A stretch of 64,000 nt of DNA, from assembly GCA_947095535.1 (NCBI GenBank), contig OX352772.1, positions 42,427,445 through 42,491,444 of the forward strand. The letters run 5' to 3'. A program made the position numbers and the translations under genes. Shown here piece by piece: positions 22,641 through 35,182 of the stretch. Below the pieces are notes generated by a model. That model searched no databases and was not told the origin of the DNA. It was given only the letters and a program-made list of their open reading frames with translations. Origin of the DNA: Poecilobothrus nobilitatus (taxonomy: Eukaryota; Arthropoda; Insecta; Diptera; Dolichopodidae). Each line of letters begins with the position of its first letter. Position 1 is the first letter of the stretch.

Positions 22641-22898
22641 TTAGAGAAAAAAAAAATCAATTCGAAGAAAATGAATTATAAACTGAATGAATGAAAAAAT
22701 ATTTTTGTGTTTTGTTTTTCTTATGTTCTTTGATGGTATACCAAAAATACGGTCATCTTTTACGAAATGTCCCCAAATACGATCTTGGGGTGATTTCAAA
22801 TCAATGAAATTGACTACGATTTTTTCTCTACGTGAGTTCTCTATGTATATAGTTACTTTATGGTAATACGAACTGAATTTGTGATCCAAATTCTGACT
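22641..22898 (-). other. Possible unidentified coding exon or gene relic
   Basis: A minus-strand frame opens after a plausible acceptor (AAAATTAG) and reads SQNLDHKFSSYYHKVTIYIE, then KIVVNFIDLKSPQDRIWGHF and VKDDRIFGIPSKNIRKTK. The composition (W, H, D, G, P) is more protein-like than the other frames in this AT-rich sequence. I do not recognise the family. It lies about 540 bp beyond the BTBD9 stop on the same strand and could be an alternative last exon, a piece of another gene or a transposon remnant. Confidence 0.35.
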
Positions 22899-23440
22899 CT
22901 AATTTTTTTTAAATATGATTTTAATCTTTGTTTATCTAAATCGAAGTTGTAAATGGTAAAAAAACTTCAGGGTCTAAATTAAAACAATTAAATATTTGGT
23001 CAAATATTTATTGAATTTTTGATTGTTCTATTGATAAAAATTTAATTCATTTTTTAATATACATATAATATATTAAAGTTTCAATTTAAATACAACCCAT
23101 AACAAAATATTTTTTTTTTTTTCTGATGTGAATTAACAACATATTAACCATATAAATAAAGTTTTAAATATGGTTTTTATAATTTTAAATCATTTAAAAC
23201 TAATTCTAATAAATTTGACAACTTAAATTCGAGATTCACTTTTTTAAACAAACAAATAGAAAGTTAACAATATTGATAAATAAACAATAACAAAAAAAAT
23301 CAAAAGGATATTTACTCTATTCTATTTAATAATTATAAGCTTCATTTTTATATGTACTCTTAATAAATGTCCTAAATTTATAAGTGAATTAGAATTTATG
23401 ACACATTTTTAATAATAGACGGCATTTGTTTTTAAATATT

Positions 23441-26215
23441 TTATTCGGGTTCTATTGACTTTTTTGGTTGATTTGTATTGAAATTTATGTCCTGCGATGG
23501 GCATTCAAAATGGACGATGTGAAATATCTAAAAAAAATGAAATAAAAAATTAACCAAAAAGAAAAAAAATCAAAAATAAGAAAAAAATTACTTCGTTGGC
23601 TGTATTATGCGTTCCAACCATCTTAATAAAAACTACAGCTCTTGGATTAAATTGAAAATTTTGCCAAGATCGTGCCGGTTCATTTCTTTTATCGACAACC
23701 ATTTCCCAGTCTTTTTGGTTCGTTGAAGTTTCTATATAAAAACCATACGTTCGTTCATCACAATCCCATAATAATAATCTAAAGGAGCCAATGTAATAAG
23801 GCTGACCTAAAAATATTTATATATTAAAAATTAACCAATTAAATGCAAATAAAAAATAACAATACCTAGTCTAACTAATATTACGCCACTCCCAAGTTGA
23901 TGGCACGTATAACCTAAAATAAAATAAATAATAAGAAATTTAATCGGTTAAGTTCTTATGTTAGACAAGAATTACCAGAGTCCCAATCATAGTTTTTATA
24001 ATCTCCATTTAATAAAGCATTTCTCGTTCTACTGACACCCTCTATAACCAGTGCACTCATTTCAATTGTTGCAACATTAGCTGTTGGTGCAACAAATCCA
24101 TTAACAAGCTTCGGCATATTTGCCGTATAAAATGCTTCCAAAGCAACCACATGGAAGACCTAAAATAAAAAATAGTTAATTTTTAAAATTCTTGTATTCA
24201 AAATTTTTAAATTTTTTAATTACTTTGTTTACAGTATTATGAGTTCCAACAAGTTTAATATATTTGATAGCTTTTGCTGGGAAATACAAAAACTGCCAAG
24301 ATCGGCAGTGATAAGAGGAATAATCAATAACACGATCCCACTGTTTTTGGTTTACTGAGACTTCAATGAAATATGAGTATGATCTTGTATCGAGGTCCCA
24401 TAATAATATTTTAATATTATTTATAATACTGATTGTTCCAAGCTCTACTATTATACCACAATCATTTGTATCAGTTATAGCATGTCTTGTATAACCTTTT
24501 TCCATGTCATATGATGAAGTGTCACTACAACTTTATTTTTTGTTAATTTTGTTATAAATATTAAATTAATCATACCCGTCTAAAAGTGCCGATCTCCATT
24601 CACCTTGAATCGTACGAGAATTGAACTTCATTGAAGCCACATTCTCTTCTGGCCCTATATTTTAAGAATATGTTAATTTCATTAGCAAAAATAAAATCTT
24701 TTTAACCTACACAGTGCACCTCTGTATTGTAACGATTTCGATGTTGTTTGTTCTTCAATAGCATCAAGAAGCTTTTCTGGAGCAAGTATTCCTGATTGCC
24801 TTACAACTTTTAAAAGTTGATCTAAATTCATTAATGGCAGCCTCACATAAGAAACGACGGACTAAAAAATGTTCATTGGGAATTAAAAAATCTTAATCAT
24901 ATGTTTTGAACATAAGAATATATTTTTTCAGATTATGTATTAGTAACTTTTTTTTTACTAAAAACATAGAATTGCGTGCATGCACATGATAACAATAAGT
25001 ACTTATGTATTAAATTTAAAATTTTATTAAAAGTAATCAACTCATTTAGAAGAATTATTAAATTTATTTACATTTACTTATTTACAATTAAACTTAAAAT
25101 CACAATAAATATTAAAATATTGCAAAGGGCATTCGTAATAAATTAACTTATAATAAACTTCCGTTTTTTGAATAGGAGTTGATAATGTAAGGAGTTTTTC
25201 ACCTTACATATATCTAAAATTATAAAAAAAAAAGATTTATAACTTTTGTTAGTTTTGAAATGTACCATGTTTAATTTTATAAATGTTTTAAATGCAACTT
25301 AAAAAAAAGGATTTAATTGAAATAGGTACCATTAAATATTAAAGGGTGACAAGAAATATTCGAATTAAAAAATAAATTTAAAAACCAAAATTAATTATTT
25401 TCAAAATTTTACATCTCTAATTAGTACTCACTTCAATATCAACATTGTTATTATTCTTACACCATTCGTTTACAGCTACAAATATTTGAACTTCTGGAGC
25501 AAAAAATGAATCTCTTTTTAATATTTCTTGTAAAGATTCTTTAGAAAGATATTTGAATGAATCATGTGTTAAAATTTCTGCTGCATTTCTATCCATAAAT
25601 GTATGACACACATTTGTTAAAGCTTCCAAATTATAAAGCCTAGCAGCATCTAATATAGCACAAACATTATCTAATGATAAGATTTGCCTAAGATGTTCTG
25701 AAACTGCTATTTCAAGTTCAGTAAAACCATATTCATTTGCTAAGCCAAGTGTATCTAATACTGTTTCTTCTTTCATTTTTGATAATGACATACGGCCAGA
25801 ATATATATATTGAAGTAATACTTTGAAGGCTTCTAATGGTATTTTTAATGCAATTTCAGTTTGATTAGATTCTGATAAACCACCGTATAACAAAGCTCGA
25901 AAATATTCACTTCTTGCGGCTAAAATTAATAAATTAATAAAAAATAATCATTTTTATTAATTATTTTACCAAGTATAACGCGATGTGCCGGTAATTTTTG
26001 ACCCTCTACAAGAAATGTTACATCTGAACAATGATCAGACATGCATAATTGAGCCATTTGTGCAGAAAATTGTTCTAAAATTTTAATTTTATGTTTATGA
26101 AAATTATATTTGCGAAATATATTATCTATTGTAGCCTTCACAATTTACCTGTCAGTTCAATTTCTCCTGTGCGAGTTTTTGTACTTAATCCAATTTTGTG
26201 ACTTTGGCTACTCAT
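23441..26215 (-). CDS. BTBD9: BTB/POZ domain-containing protein 9 (ten exons, complete)
   Basis: Exons in gene order: 26215-26149, 26074-25970, 25919-25432, 24861-24711, 24654-24576, 24524-24224, 24159-23976, 23913-23866, 23806-23592, 23527-23441; 574 aa, close to the family's usual length. The order is: a short N-terminus; a BTB domain from about residue 38 (SDVTFLVEGQKLPAHRVIL, FRALLYGG); a BACK domain (LKRDSFFAPEVQIFVAVNEW, then VRLPLMNLDQLLKVVRQSGI); and two discoidin (F5/8 C)-like repeats, each with the signature LLWDxDxRSYSYFIEVS / LLWDCDERTYGFYIETS, a KxWQ/RSWQ block and VGTHNT. BTB-BACK proteins of this type act as substrate adaptors for cullin-3 ubiquitin ligases. BTBD9 is linked to restless legs syndrome in people and to sleep and dopamine phenotypes in flies. 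The splice choice before exon 6 (TTGTAG) restores the conserved DGDT. An AATAAA overlaps the stop codon. Confidence 0.96.
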
Positions 26216-27451
26216 ATTTTTAAATTTTAATTATTATATTTATACTTAAATAAAACTAATCACATCTTATATTTAATGTCCAAGATTCAAATAATTTTGT
26301 AATCTCAACCCAGTGTAACACTGGTAAGTGGTAATTTACAACGCAATTTCTAGAAAGAAATCGAGTTCACTTTCTTTTTGTTTTCTTAACTTTATTAACA
26401 GTTTAAATAAAATATATGTACATAATAAATATGTTTACAATTGTAATTTTTTTTCCTAGCAATTTTATTTTTGAAATATATGAAAAAAAAATATTTAATT
26501 TGTACGAATAATTCGCCGATTTTGACAGGTATATAATATTTAATATATAGATATTAGGCAGAGGCTAGTTTTTGGCTTGTTTCTACAAAATAAAAGAGTT
26601 CAGAATTACAAAAATTATTAGAAGCGACGCCAAGTGTATAATTTTATATTTTCTTAGCATATAAAATATATGGAATTATATTGGCGAGAAATTATTTAAA
26701 TACATATACGTATTAAAAATTGTCAGAAAACAATTAATGAAATAGCTTTTTAAAAAAAAATTCAAAATGTAGTAGGTACATAAAGTTTTTAAAGCGATAA
26801 GTAAAATCAAAAAGAATATTTAAAAAAAATTTTTTAATAAAACTGTCATTCATTTTTTTTATATTGTGTAATATAAAATAATATAAAAAAATTTAATATA
26901 TTTAGCTAAGAAACAAAGCTCAACCATGAAATAAAAAAAATGTTGATTAATGATTATTAATTTATCAAAATTGCAACAATTAGAACGACGAATTTTGGCA
27001 CGAGAGTTTTTAGATACAAATATTCAAAAATCTCCCACCACTTTGGAAAATAAAATCTGATATTTATAAAAATCAAAAATACAAAGTCTGCTGCCTGGGA
27101 TGTCATCCTAAGAAATTTTTTAAATCTTTTGGTGAACTAATTATCAGTTCTTTTAACAAACATTAACAACAATTTTCGCTTTTCAAATACCATTGCTTTT
27201 GACCAAATCCGTCTTTTTTTTACAAAGTTTGTACGACAATGTTTGTGGTATGTCTTTAAAGAATCATCAACTAAGTTGAAACAATGTATATATAATACCC
27301 GATAATACTAAGGTCTGTACTTAAGCTTAAGGCGGCAACTCATCATAGCGAATTCAGCTGAACGTTCCCAATATCCTAAATCAATTTCCATCTCTGACTC
27401 TGGATTTTTAAATGAAATGTCTAATGATTAATGTCAAATTTGACAGCTTGA
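26216..27451. other. Shared upstream region of BTBD9 (-) and RpL35 (+)
   Basis: The two genes are transcribed away from each other across about 1.2 kb. No exon or repeat was recognised. Core promoter motifs could not be assigned with confidence. Confidence 0.4.
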
Positions 27452-27465
27452 ACTTTTTTCTTTTT
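27452..27465 (+). promoter_or_regulatory. Pyrimidine tract (TOP-like) at the RpL35 transcription start
   Basis: CTTTTTTCTTTTT follows GAA, about 33 nt before the start codon. Ribosomal protein mRNAs in animals normally begin with C followed by pyrimidines, which couples their translation to TOR signalling. The position fits, but the exact start site is inferred. Confidence 0.55.
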
Positions 27466-27485
27466 GATCTTCGTAGAAAGCCAAG

Positions 27486-28416
27486 ATGGTATGTTTGCAA
27501 TTAAATGGAAAATAATTTTAATTTTTCCACAACATCCTTGCTATGATTTTATTATATTTTATTCAAAATGATAGAATCATTTTTATTTTATATAATAAAA
27601 CTAATATTTTATTGAAATCATAACTATATTTTTGTTATATTTTAGGTAAAAGTCAAGTGCTCAGAATTGAGAACCAAGGACAAAAAAGAGTTGCAAAAGC
27701 AACTCGATGACCTTAAAATGGAGTTATTAAATCTTAGGGTAGCTAAGGTTACTGGAGGTGCTCCTTCAAAGCTATCCAAAATGTAAGTTAATTTAATGTT
27801 TATTATTAGTGTTTACAGTATTTTTTATGTGATGGACGGTTAGAACGATAATTCTAATTTTTATTTTGCAATTATCCCTATGTGGTTATTTAGTAATAGA
27901 TATGTACATTATTATATTCAATGTATATACATATTTTTTTTTAACCTTAGTTCTATCTTTTTATATTCAGTTTAATATTAAATTTCTTAGTATAATATTT
28001 CCTATAAATATCAATATATGATTTATATGATACTTTGACTATTCAAATTAATTCGCTACATATCTACACAAGCGTAAGGAGGTTTAAAAATTATTGTTAC
28101 ATTTAGAACTATTTTAATTGAAATAACACAATTTAAAAATATTTTCAATTCTCTTAATGTGCATATATTTTATTTTCATTTTAGCCGTGTTGTGCGTAAA
28201 GCTATCGCTCGTGTGTATATTGTTATGCACCAAAACCAAAAAGAAAATTTAAGAAAGTTGTACAGAAAGAAGAAGTTCAAACCACTTGACTTAAGGAAAA
28301 AGAAGACACGTGCTATGCGTAAAGCTTTATCTCCAAGAGATGCTAACAGAAAAACATTGAAAGAAATTAGAAAACGTTCAATCTATCCTGTACGCAAATA
28401 TGCTGTTAAAGCATAA
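27486..28416 (+). CDS. RpL35: 60S ribosomal protein L35 (uL29)
   Basis: This is a structural protein of the large ribosomal subunit near the polypeptide exit tunnel. Exons 27486-27488 (only the ATG), 27646-27782 and 28185-28416 give 123 aa, the standard length. The protein opens [20 protein letters not shown] and contains [20 protein letters not shown] and [18 protein letters not shown]; it ends KYAVKA and is very close to the fly protein. Having the ATG alone before the first intron is common in ribosomal protein genes, keeping regulatory 5' sequence apart from the coding body. I looked in the two introns (157 and 402 nt) for C/D or H/ACA snoRNA boxes and saw none convincing. The only high-expression housekeeping gene in the window. 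Confidence 0.98.
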
Positions 28417-28451
28417 TTTCTTAATTTGTAAGAATTAAATTTTTATTTCAA

Positions 28452-28457
28452 AATAAA
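28452..28457 (+). promoter_or_regulatory. Poly-A signal of RpL35
   Basis: AATAAA 35 nt after the stop codon, followed by a T/G-rich stretch, as expected for a short ribosomal protein 3' UTR. Confidence 0.8.
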
Positions 28458-31400
28458 TGTTTCGAGAAAAAAAGTATTTGGTGTTATTTATATTTTAATC
28501 ATTACAATCAAAACATAATTTATAAATTCTGAACTTAAACATATCATTCCAGAAAATGTTTAATTTCTGTTATTTAAAATCAAAAAGTTGTAAAAATTCA
28601 ATAATGCTCTGAACTTCACTTGTGAATTTGTGTAGTAAATATAGTTTTAATGTTTCATATTTTTTTTAAATATCTAATAAATAACAAAATTAAACAAATT
28701 ATCTAAATATCAGCAGTCGATATTAAAAACAAAAAAATATAGCCAGTGTTTTTCATTAAGTTTCTCTACAGTGCAGACAGAATTTTTGGGCACTTTTTTC
28801 CAAGAAAAATATATTAATCCTTTACCAAGTAATTAAAAAGTGAAAAAAATCTATTAATTAGTGTCAAAGCTAAACTTAATTATTTAATTAAACAAAGGTA
28901 ATAATACTAAGTAAGGATTTCGTAGACTTTTTTTTTAGAATAATATAAATGGATACTTCGATGTTATGTATAGTTTACCATGACTCATAAGCATTTGTTT
29001 ATCTCGGTCGCTAATCAAATTTCCTTGTACATTACTAATTAAATTTGTATTCTAACTGAATTGTAAAAATTCTCAAATAACAAAAATCATTTTGTGGCTA
29101 ATTTAAAATGATGTTATTAATGAACTAACTCAGTAGTCTTAATGCATAAATAAACATTTCAAAGAAAACAAAACACTCCTGCTAATAAACGTAACTTTGG
29201 GTGTTAAATGTAATATTTGGGGATCTAATGAGCATATATGTATGTACAAAGAAAAACTACAAAATACCTTTAAGACAAATATATATGAACGTTCCACTCT
29301 GTGGATATAACAAAATTTAAGTCTAAGTTTTTATGGCCATTTTTCCATTACAAATAAATAAACAAACCTTAATATTTTATTAAATAATTTTGTCTTATAT
29401 AAAAAATAAATAATTTTTACTAATTTTCTACTTGTTAATAGAAAAATTAGTTTTAGGCCCATATTTTAAGATGCTTCTGCTCTAGCGTTCGAACAAATTC
29501 AACAGATTTTTTTTGCCTAATGTAAACTACCTTAGAAATTAAAATTTATACATAAAATAAAATCTATACTTTGACAGCCACTGTTTGTATAGATTATATT
29601 TTTTTTTGTAAAATAAATAACATTTGATTTTAATGAACTGGAAGCACTTTTCTTTGTTTTGAAAAGTTTATTTTGAAGTTTCAGTCAGCAGCATTTGAGC
29701 ATATACGAAAAAAAAATATTTTTTTTTGCGTTCTTTCTTTTAGTTTGAATATTGAAGTTTCTAGAGAAAAGTTGAAGATTGTTGTGTAGTGAAAAATTAG
29801 CTTCAAAGGTTTTTTTTTTAATAAAAAATATAATCGAAATAAAAAGTAAATATTAAAATTAAAAAAAAAATAATTCAATTTAATATTTTGCATTATAAGC
29901 ATTTTTAAAAATTGGGAAGGAAAAAAAAATAGAAATAAAAAATCAAATAATTTTGCATGTTCTTTTATGGTAATATGTAATATTAAAAATTGTGTTTTTT
30001 TTTTTTTTTTTTTTTTTTTAAATAAAAGTGAAAACAAATTGATTCTGTTAAAAAATTGTGTATATTATATATCTATTGTGTTGAAAATAAAAATTGTATG
30101 TTGGATATTGGACATTAATATTGAATAGATCTTAAAATAATTATTGGTCAAGCAAAATCATGAATCCAAATGGTGATCTGCTTGTTAAAAATTCTACTTT
30201 GGGATTATATACATATATCAACTAAAATGGATTATTGTTTTAAATTATCATCTACATTTTTTTTTTGTGTATTATATTCTTTAAATTAATTTTATCAAAT
30301 ATACATATTTATACATTAGAATATACTTATCACAATTATTAATTAAAAAGCTTAAAACAAAAATTTAAATATTTTTAATAGAATTGATGACAGGTTAATA
30401 TTAAAAAAAAAAATGTTTGTTCTATTTTAAGGTAGTCATAGGATTGATCATTTACAAAATACATTTAAAACTTAAAACTTCAGAAATTATTTAATATTTT
30501 AATTATTTATATTTTACATAGAGGGATGATGATTAGTATACAAAAACTAATATTTGTTTGAAAAGTATAAAACAAATATTTTTAATAAAGTATATTTATT
30601 TTTTCTATATCAGGAAGCCACATTTGTGGTTGCCAACAAGTTAGTATAGTACTATTGATTATTTGAAGCATAATTTGTTTTTTTTTTTTTAACAAAATTT
30701 TATTATATGATACAAGATTATTAAAAATATACTACGATACAATATTATACAATTCAATTTTTTTTATTATTGGTGTTTTTTTTTATTGTTCACCTATTCA
30801 AAGGTACAAAGTGGTTATAAATGTAGGTACTTTGAATCAGCATATACATAATATGCAAAAAAAAATGGTAGAAAAAAAAGTAAAAAATCCGGTTATAGAT
30901 TAAATTATAAGCTTTATTTTAGGTAGCAAATAATCATTCATATTCAACTATAGCTGCATAAATCTAAGGTAACTTTTCATACTTTGTTTTAATGTGCATT
31001 GAAAATATTTTTTATTTCACAGAGAAATAAAATAATCTATGAAATTTTTGATAATTTATTTTTAGTTAAAAAAATATAGGTATAAAAATATTTAAGTTTA
31101 TTACCAGTTCTTTTTACAGATCACTGATTGCACGTGTCTGTTTATTAACATTTATTTTTTTTATTCATTATCTATCAATACATTATTGGATACGTGATTA
31201 TTATAGTTTTTTTCCCTACTTTATATTTAAAGCTCATTTTCTTTTTTAAATAAAAAAAAAAAAAAAAAATAGTATTTTGTTACCTGTTTATGCTGATGCA
31301 TATAAATATAAGTATAAAACATGAATATATTAATATTTTTTATCGAAATATAATTTGCTAGTTGTTTCAATAATTTTTTTTTTTTCCATATTTAAAGAAA

Positions 31401-32900
31401 ATAAAATACTAACTTACTTTTTAATTCATTTTTTTTTTGGAATTGATTTTTAAATTTATGAGAAAATTAATAAAATATTTCTTGTTTAATAGATACAATT
31501 CACATGGAATAGTTGATTAATCAAGTTTCTTTTTGGAACTTTCACTTTATAAGGCATAAAAAAAGAAAAAAAATTTAGTTATCGCCTATGCCTTATACAT
31601 ATAGTCAAAAATTTAATTACTTAATATAAATGTAGATGACCTGAATGTGGGTTAAAATTTTTATTACAGGGTTATCACGGTATAATTGCTTTTTTTTTGA
31701 TACCACATTTTTAAAAATAAAAATGAGATAAAATTTTCTGATATGTATTTGGTTTGGACAAAAAAAAAATCCAAAATAAAGTTCATTAAGTTTTATAGCA
31801 TCACTTAGTATGATTTGCATTTAGAATAAGATCATTTTATTATTCTTAGTTTAAAAGAGAAACGTATTTTCTATTTGTTTAATGTAATAAAATCTTATAA
31901 ACGCTGCATTACAGCTCTAAGATTTGAAATCTCTCTTCCATTACCTTGGAATTATTCGTTTATATTAGCATTTGGGAGTTAACTACGACATTTTTATTTA
32001 ATTTAATTTAGTTTCTTTTCAATTTTTCTCTAATAAAGTAATACATGGTAATGCTAATAACTGCCATATATACGAGTAATTAAGATATGTTTTTTTTTTT
32101 GTAGATAGTTATGTTTAGTTGAAAAGAAATTTTATTAAAAACTTACATTACCTAAAATAAATATAAATGAATATTTTTAAAATAATATATAGAAAATTTT
32201 CTGTTAAATAATGAAAAGGGTTTTTATAGCATGAAAAATTATGTCTATATATTATTTAGAAAAGATATAACTAATTTATACCAAACAGACAGATTTTTTT
32301 TCTTAAAAGAAGTGGTAGTGATGTAATTATTATTCTTCTTATATACTCTATAAGAATATACTTATGTAATTACGTTTTATAATATAGAGAGCAATTAAAT
32401 ATACATACATTTAACTTAATGTCATACTCATCATAACTATAAATTGTATATAATAATATTGGTATGAAAATTTTACATTCCAAAATCCAAATAACTTTTA
32501 TAATTGAATTAAATATGTATGCATATGTATTGTGTAATTGAAAATATCATAATTACTCTTTCTTCTTAGTTAATTTCCAAAAAAAAAAAATGGGAAATAT
32601 TTTATTAGTAATTTTACTTTGTTCGTTGGATCGTTCTCCTGTATATCTCTCTGTTTATAAATTCTTTTCATCGTTTGAAATAAAGTAATTAAATTTTTTA
32701 TCTTTTTTTTTTTTTAGATTACATTAAAATATCAATTTCGTAAAAGAAGTTCTTTATCTAGCCCCATTCTTCAAGGGAGTAAGTAGTAGGGACTACATAT
32801 TAACTGAAATATTTTTTCAACGTGAAAACGTCGAATACTTAATAGAAATTTTAATTACTTATATTTTAATTGTTTAATTAATATTTAATTAAACTTATAT
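28458..32900. other. Gene-poor AT-rich region
   Basis: No exon recognised on either strand. The sequence is dominated by A- and T-runs (for example 29,998-30,020 and 31,249-31,270). The longer frames (29,681-30,037 minus; 31,617-31,820 minus) are Lys/Phe/Ile-rich products of homopolymers and are not called. Confidence 0.45.
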
Positions 32901-33103
32901 AATTTATTTAATTTTTGTATAATTTTTAATAAATACAATCCTTGCTAATAGTTCCACAAATTCTTTATTTTTATTTATTTTTAAAAAAAATAATTTTAAC
33001 ATGTTTCGTTCTAGCAAGACATCATCAGAGTCTGATCAGAGAATTTGTGAAACTATTAGTAAGCGTTGTATTTATTAAAAACTATACAATAATTAAATAA
33101 ATT
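32901..33103 (-). mobile_element. Foldback element with hammerhead-ribozyme-like core (Penelope-like?)
   Basis: Two 64-nt arms (32,901-32,964 and 33,040-33,103) are inverted copies with about six mismatches. Between them, on the minus strand at 33,028-33,004, lie CTGATGA, a 14-nt spacer and GAAAC, followed by ATGTT. CUGANGA...GAAA is the invariant core of hammerhead ribozymes, and a very short palindromic stem III after GAAA (ACATGT here) is known from ribozymes in Penelope-like retroelements. Stem II is imperfect and stem I is separated from the core by extra bases, so present activity is doubtful. The arms alone are solid; the ribozyme assignment is inference. Confidence 0.55.
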
Positions 33104-34985
33104 AAAAGATATGTTAAAAATCAGTGGATTTTTTAATAAACTTTTATAAATCAAAAATCAAATAAATCAACATTTCTTTTTTGTAATTTGAAATTTAAAA
33201 TTAAGAGTTAAGTATGTGTAATAAAATTTTTGAAACTTGTAATGTTTAGGTTTTTGTATTTCACCCATTTTAAGAGTGATGATAAAAATTTAAATGATTA
33301 CTTTTACTTTTAGTTAAAAATAATTTAATATTCTATAAAGCTGGTCAATAGTATTTTAATTGATGTTAGGTTATTTACAAAAATAATAGTTATATTGAAT
33401 CGCTGCTTTGCTGTTATTATCGATTAAGAATAAAAATTGTTATTTAATCAATTTAAAATATCCATTTCACAAATAAAAAAAATAAAATAAGTATGTATGT
33501 ATACGTATATTTTTGATCTTTTAAATTAAGTAAGTAGTTTAAATAAGGTCCTAACCTTTAACTAAGCACTTATTTTATTTTCAATTAGTCCAATAATTTT
33601 TCTTATCAAAATTATTTTTATAATTAAATTTTGACTAACAAAGAATTTATAAATAACTAAGTAAGTACATACTTATAACTAAGTATATACTTATTTGTCC
33701 TAACTTAAAATTATGTAATTGCCACTTATTAAGTATTGTTTATTATTTTTATATGAGAATCTGGTTTTTATTTTAAAATTTTACTTTTAAACATATGTAT
33801 TTGCGTTAGAAAAAAAAATCAAATTATGTAATGTAATTTGACTTAAAAAATTTAAAAAACTTTAAAACAAAAGGTCAACACTAACTAATATAATTAATAC
33901 TCAAATCATGTCCGGAATTGCTAAGTCAAAAAAAGATCTAAGTTATTTTTTGTTTTGTATAAACCGTCATCTTATTCGGCATGATGTCACCATCTATTTA
34001 TATTAGTATTTAGTTATATTAGATATTTTCTAATATATCTTACCATTTCCAAATTAATTCAATATCAAATTGTTGTAACAACTTATTCCTATACAAAATA
34101 AACCAGCTGTTGCCTTGAAATTTTTTCAACATTCCTTATCATTTGTTGCATCAGTTAGTTTCAACATATTGCACGGCACTCTGGTAAAAACACACACTCT
34201 TCAACATGAAATTGGATTAATTTTGTAAATATTTTGATAGATTTCTTTATTCTACCTCTCCGTTTAACCGAATCTAATATATAACTTAACAATCCAGCAG
34301 CAATGTTTATACTTTTATAGTACATAAATAGTTTTTTATAGAATTTATACTTATGTTCCGTCATGCAGTCATTATTATCTAAAGTTGTTAATGAAATAAG
34401 TATACATGTAAAGAAATAATTAGTTTCGCTTTTTCATGAATACTTATTTCCATATGCCAGATTTGACGATTTAGAGCTATTTTATAGTTGATTTCAGAGT
34501 TCAGCGTTTCAATAAAAGTTCAGGATTTCAATAATATGTTCAGTGAAGTTACACGATTTTAAGCGTTTTGTTATTGAAATATGTATGTAAAAAGAATAAT
34601 TGGGAGGATTTTGTAGATGGTTACAAAATCAGGGTTTCAATAATTTATTTTGTAGGGGTTTGAATGGCGATAGCCCTCGCTATTTAAAAGGCGTTTTTAA
34701 AATATGTATGTCAAAAGATAAACAGATTTTATAGTTGTTTACAAATTTAAAGAAGAAAAAAAGGAATACTTAATGGGCACACAAAAAAGGTTATGTTTAA
34801 TACCATTATTTATTAATACAAAAGCTACAAATAGTATTTTGTACTTAAAAAGTTAAAATCTTTGGCTTAAGTCTAACAACTCCCGGTCTAAGAGGTCAAG
34901 ACATCTGGTTTACATAATTTAGGAGTCATTATTTAAAATTTAAAATTTGGTACTTCTTTTTATCCTATTTTCTAGAATTTTTTTT
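33104..34985. other. Gene-poor AT-rich region
   Basis: No exon recognised. At 34,490-34,650 the word TTTCAATAA recurs at irregular spacing within a region of mild internal repetition, including a GTTACAAAATCAGGGTTTC stretch. No transposon domain seen. Confidence 0.4.
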
Positions 34986-34989
34986 CCTC

Positions 34990-35182
34990 CTTTTTAATCC
35001 TATAAGGAGCGTATAGAACATCCACTAAGCCAACATTATTCATATTTAACTAAGCTTCAGTTTCTCAAATCATTAGTGTTACTAAGCTGTTGATTAATCG
35101 GTTGTAGCTATTTTATAAGACTATGAAGCTCAAACGTTTTTTTTTATTAGTACGCCATCTATTATCTTATACAATAATTTTA
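34990..35182 (-). repeat. Interspersed repeat family B, copy 2
   Basis: On the minus strand it reads GATAATAGATGGCGTA, then ATAGCTACAACCGATTAATC and GAAGCTTAGTTAAATATGAA, the same order of blocks as the plus-strand copy at 37.36 kb. No coding capacity. Confidence 0.75.

Noticed and set aside
27489..28184. Possible snoRNA in RpL35 introns
   Set aside because: Ribosomal protein introns often host snoRNAs, but no paired C (RTGATGA) and D (CTGA) boxes, and no H/ACA hairpin pair, could be found. The GTGATGG at about 27,827 has no partner.
29681..30037. 118-codon minus-strand frame
   Set aside because: Lys/Phe/Leu/Ile-rich translation of poly-A/poly-T runs, with no domain or splice context.
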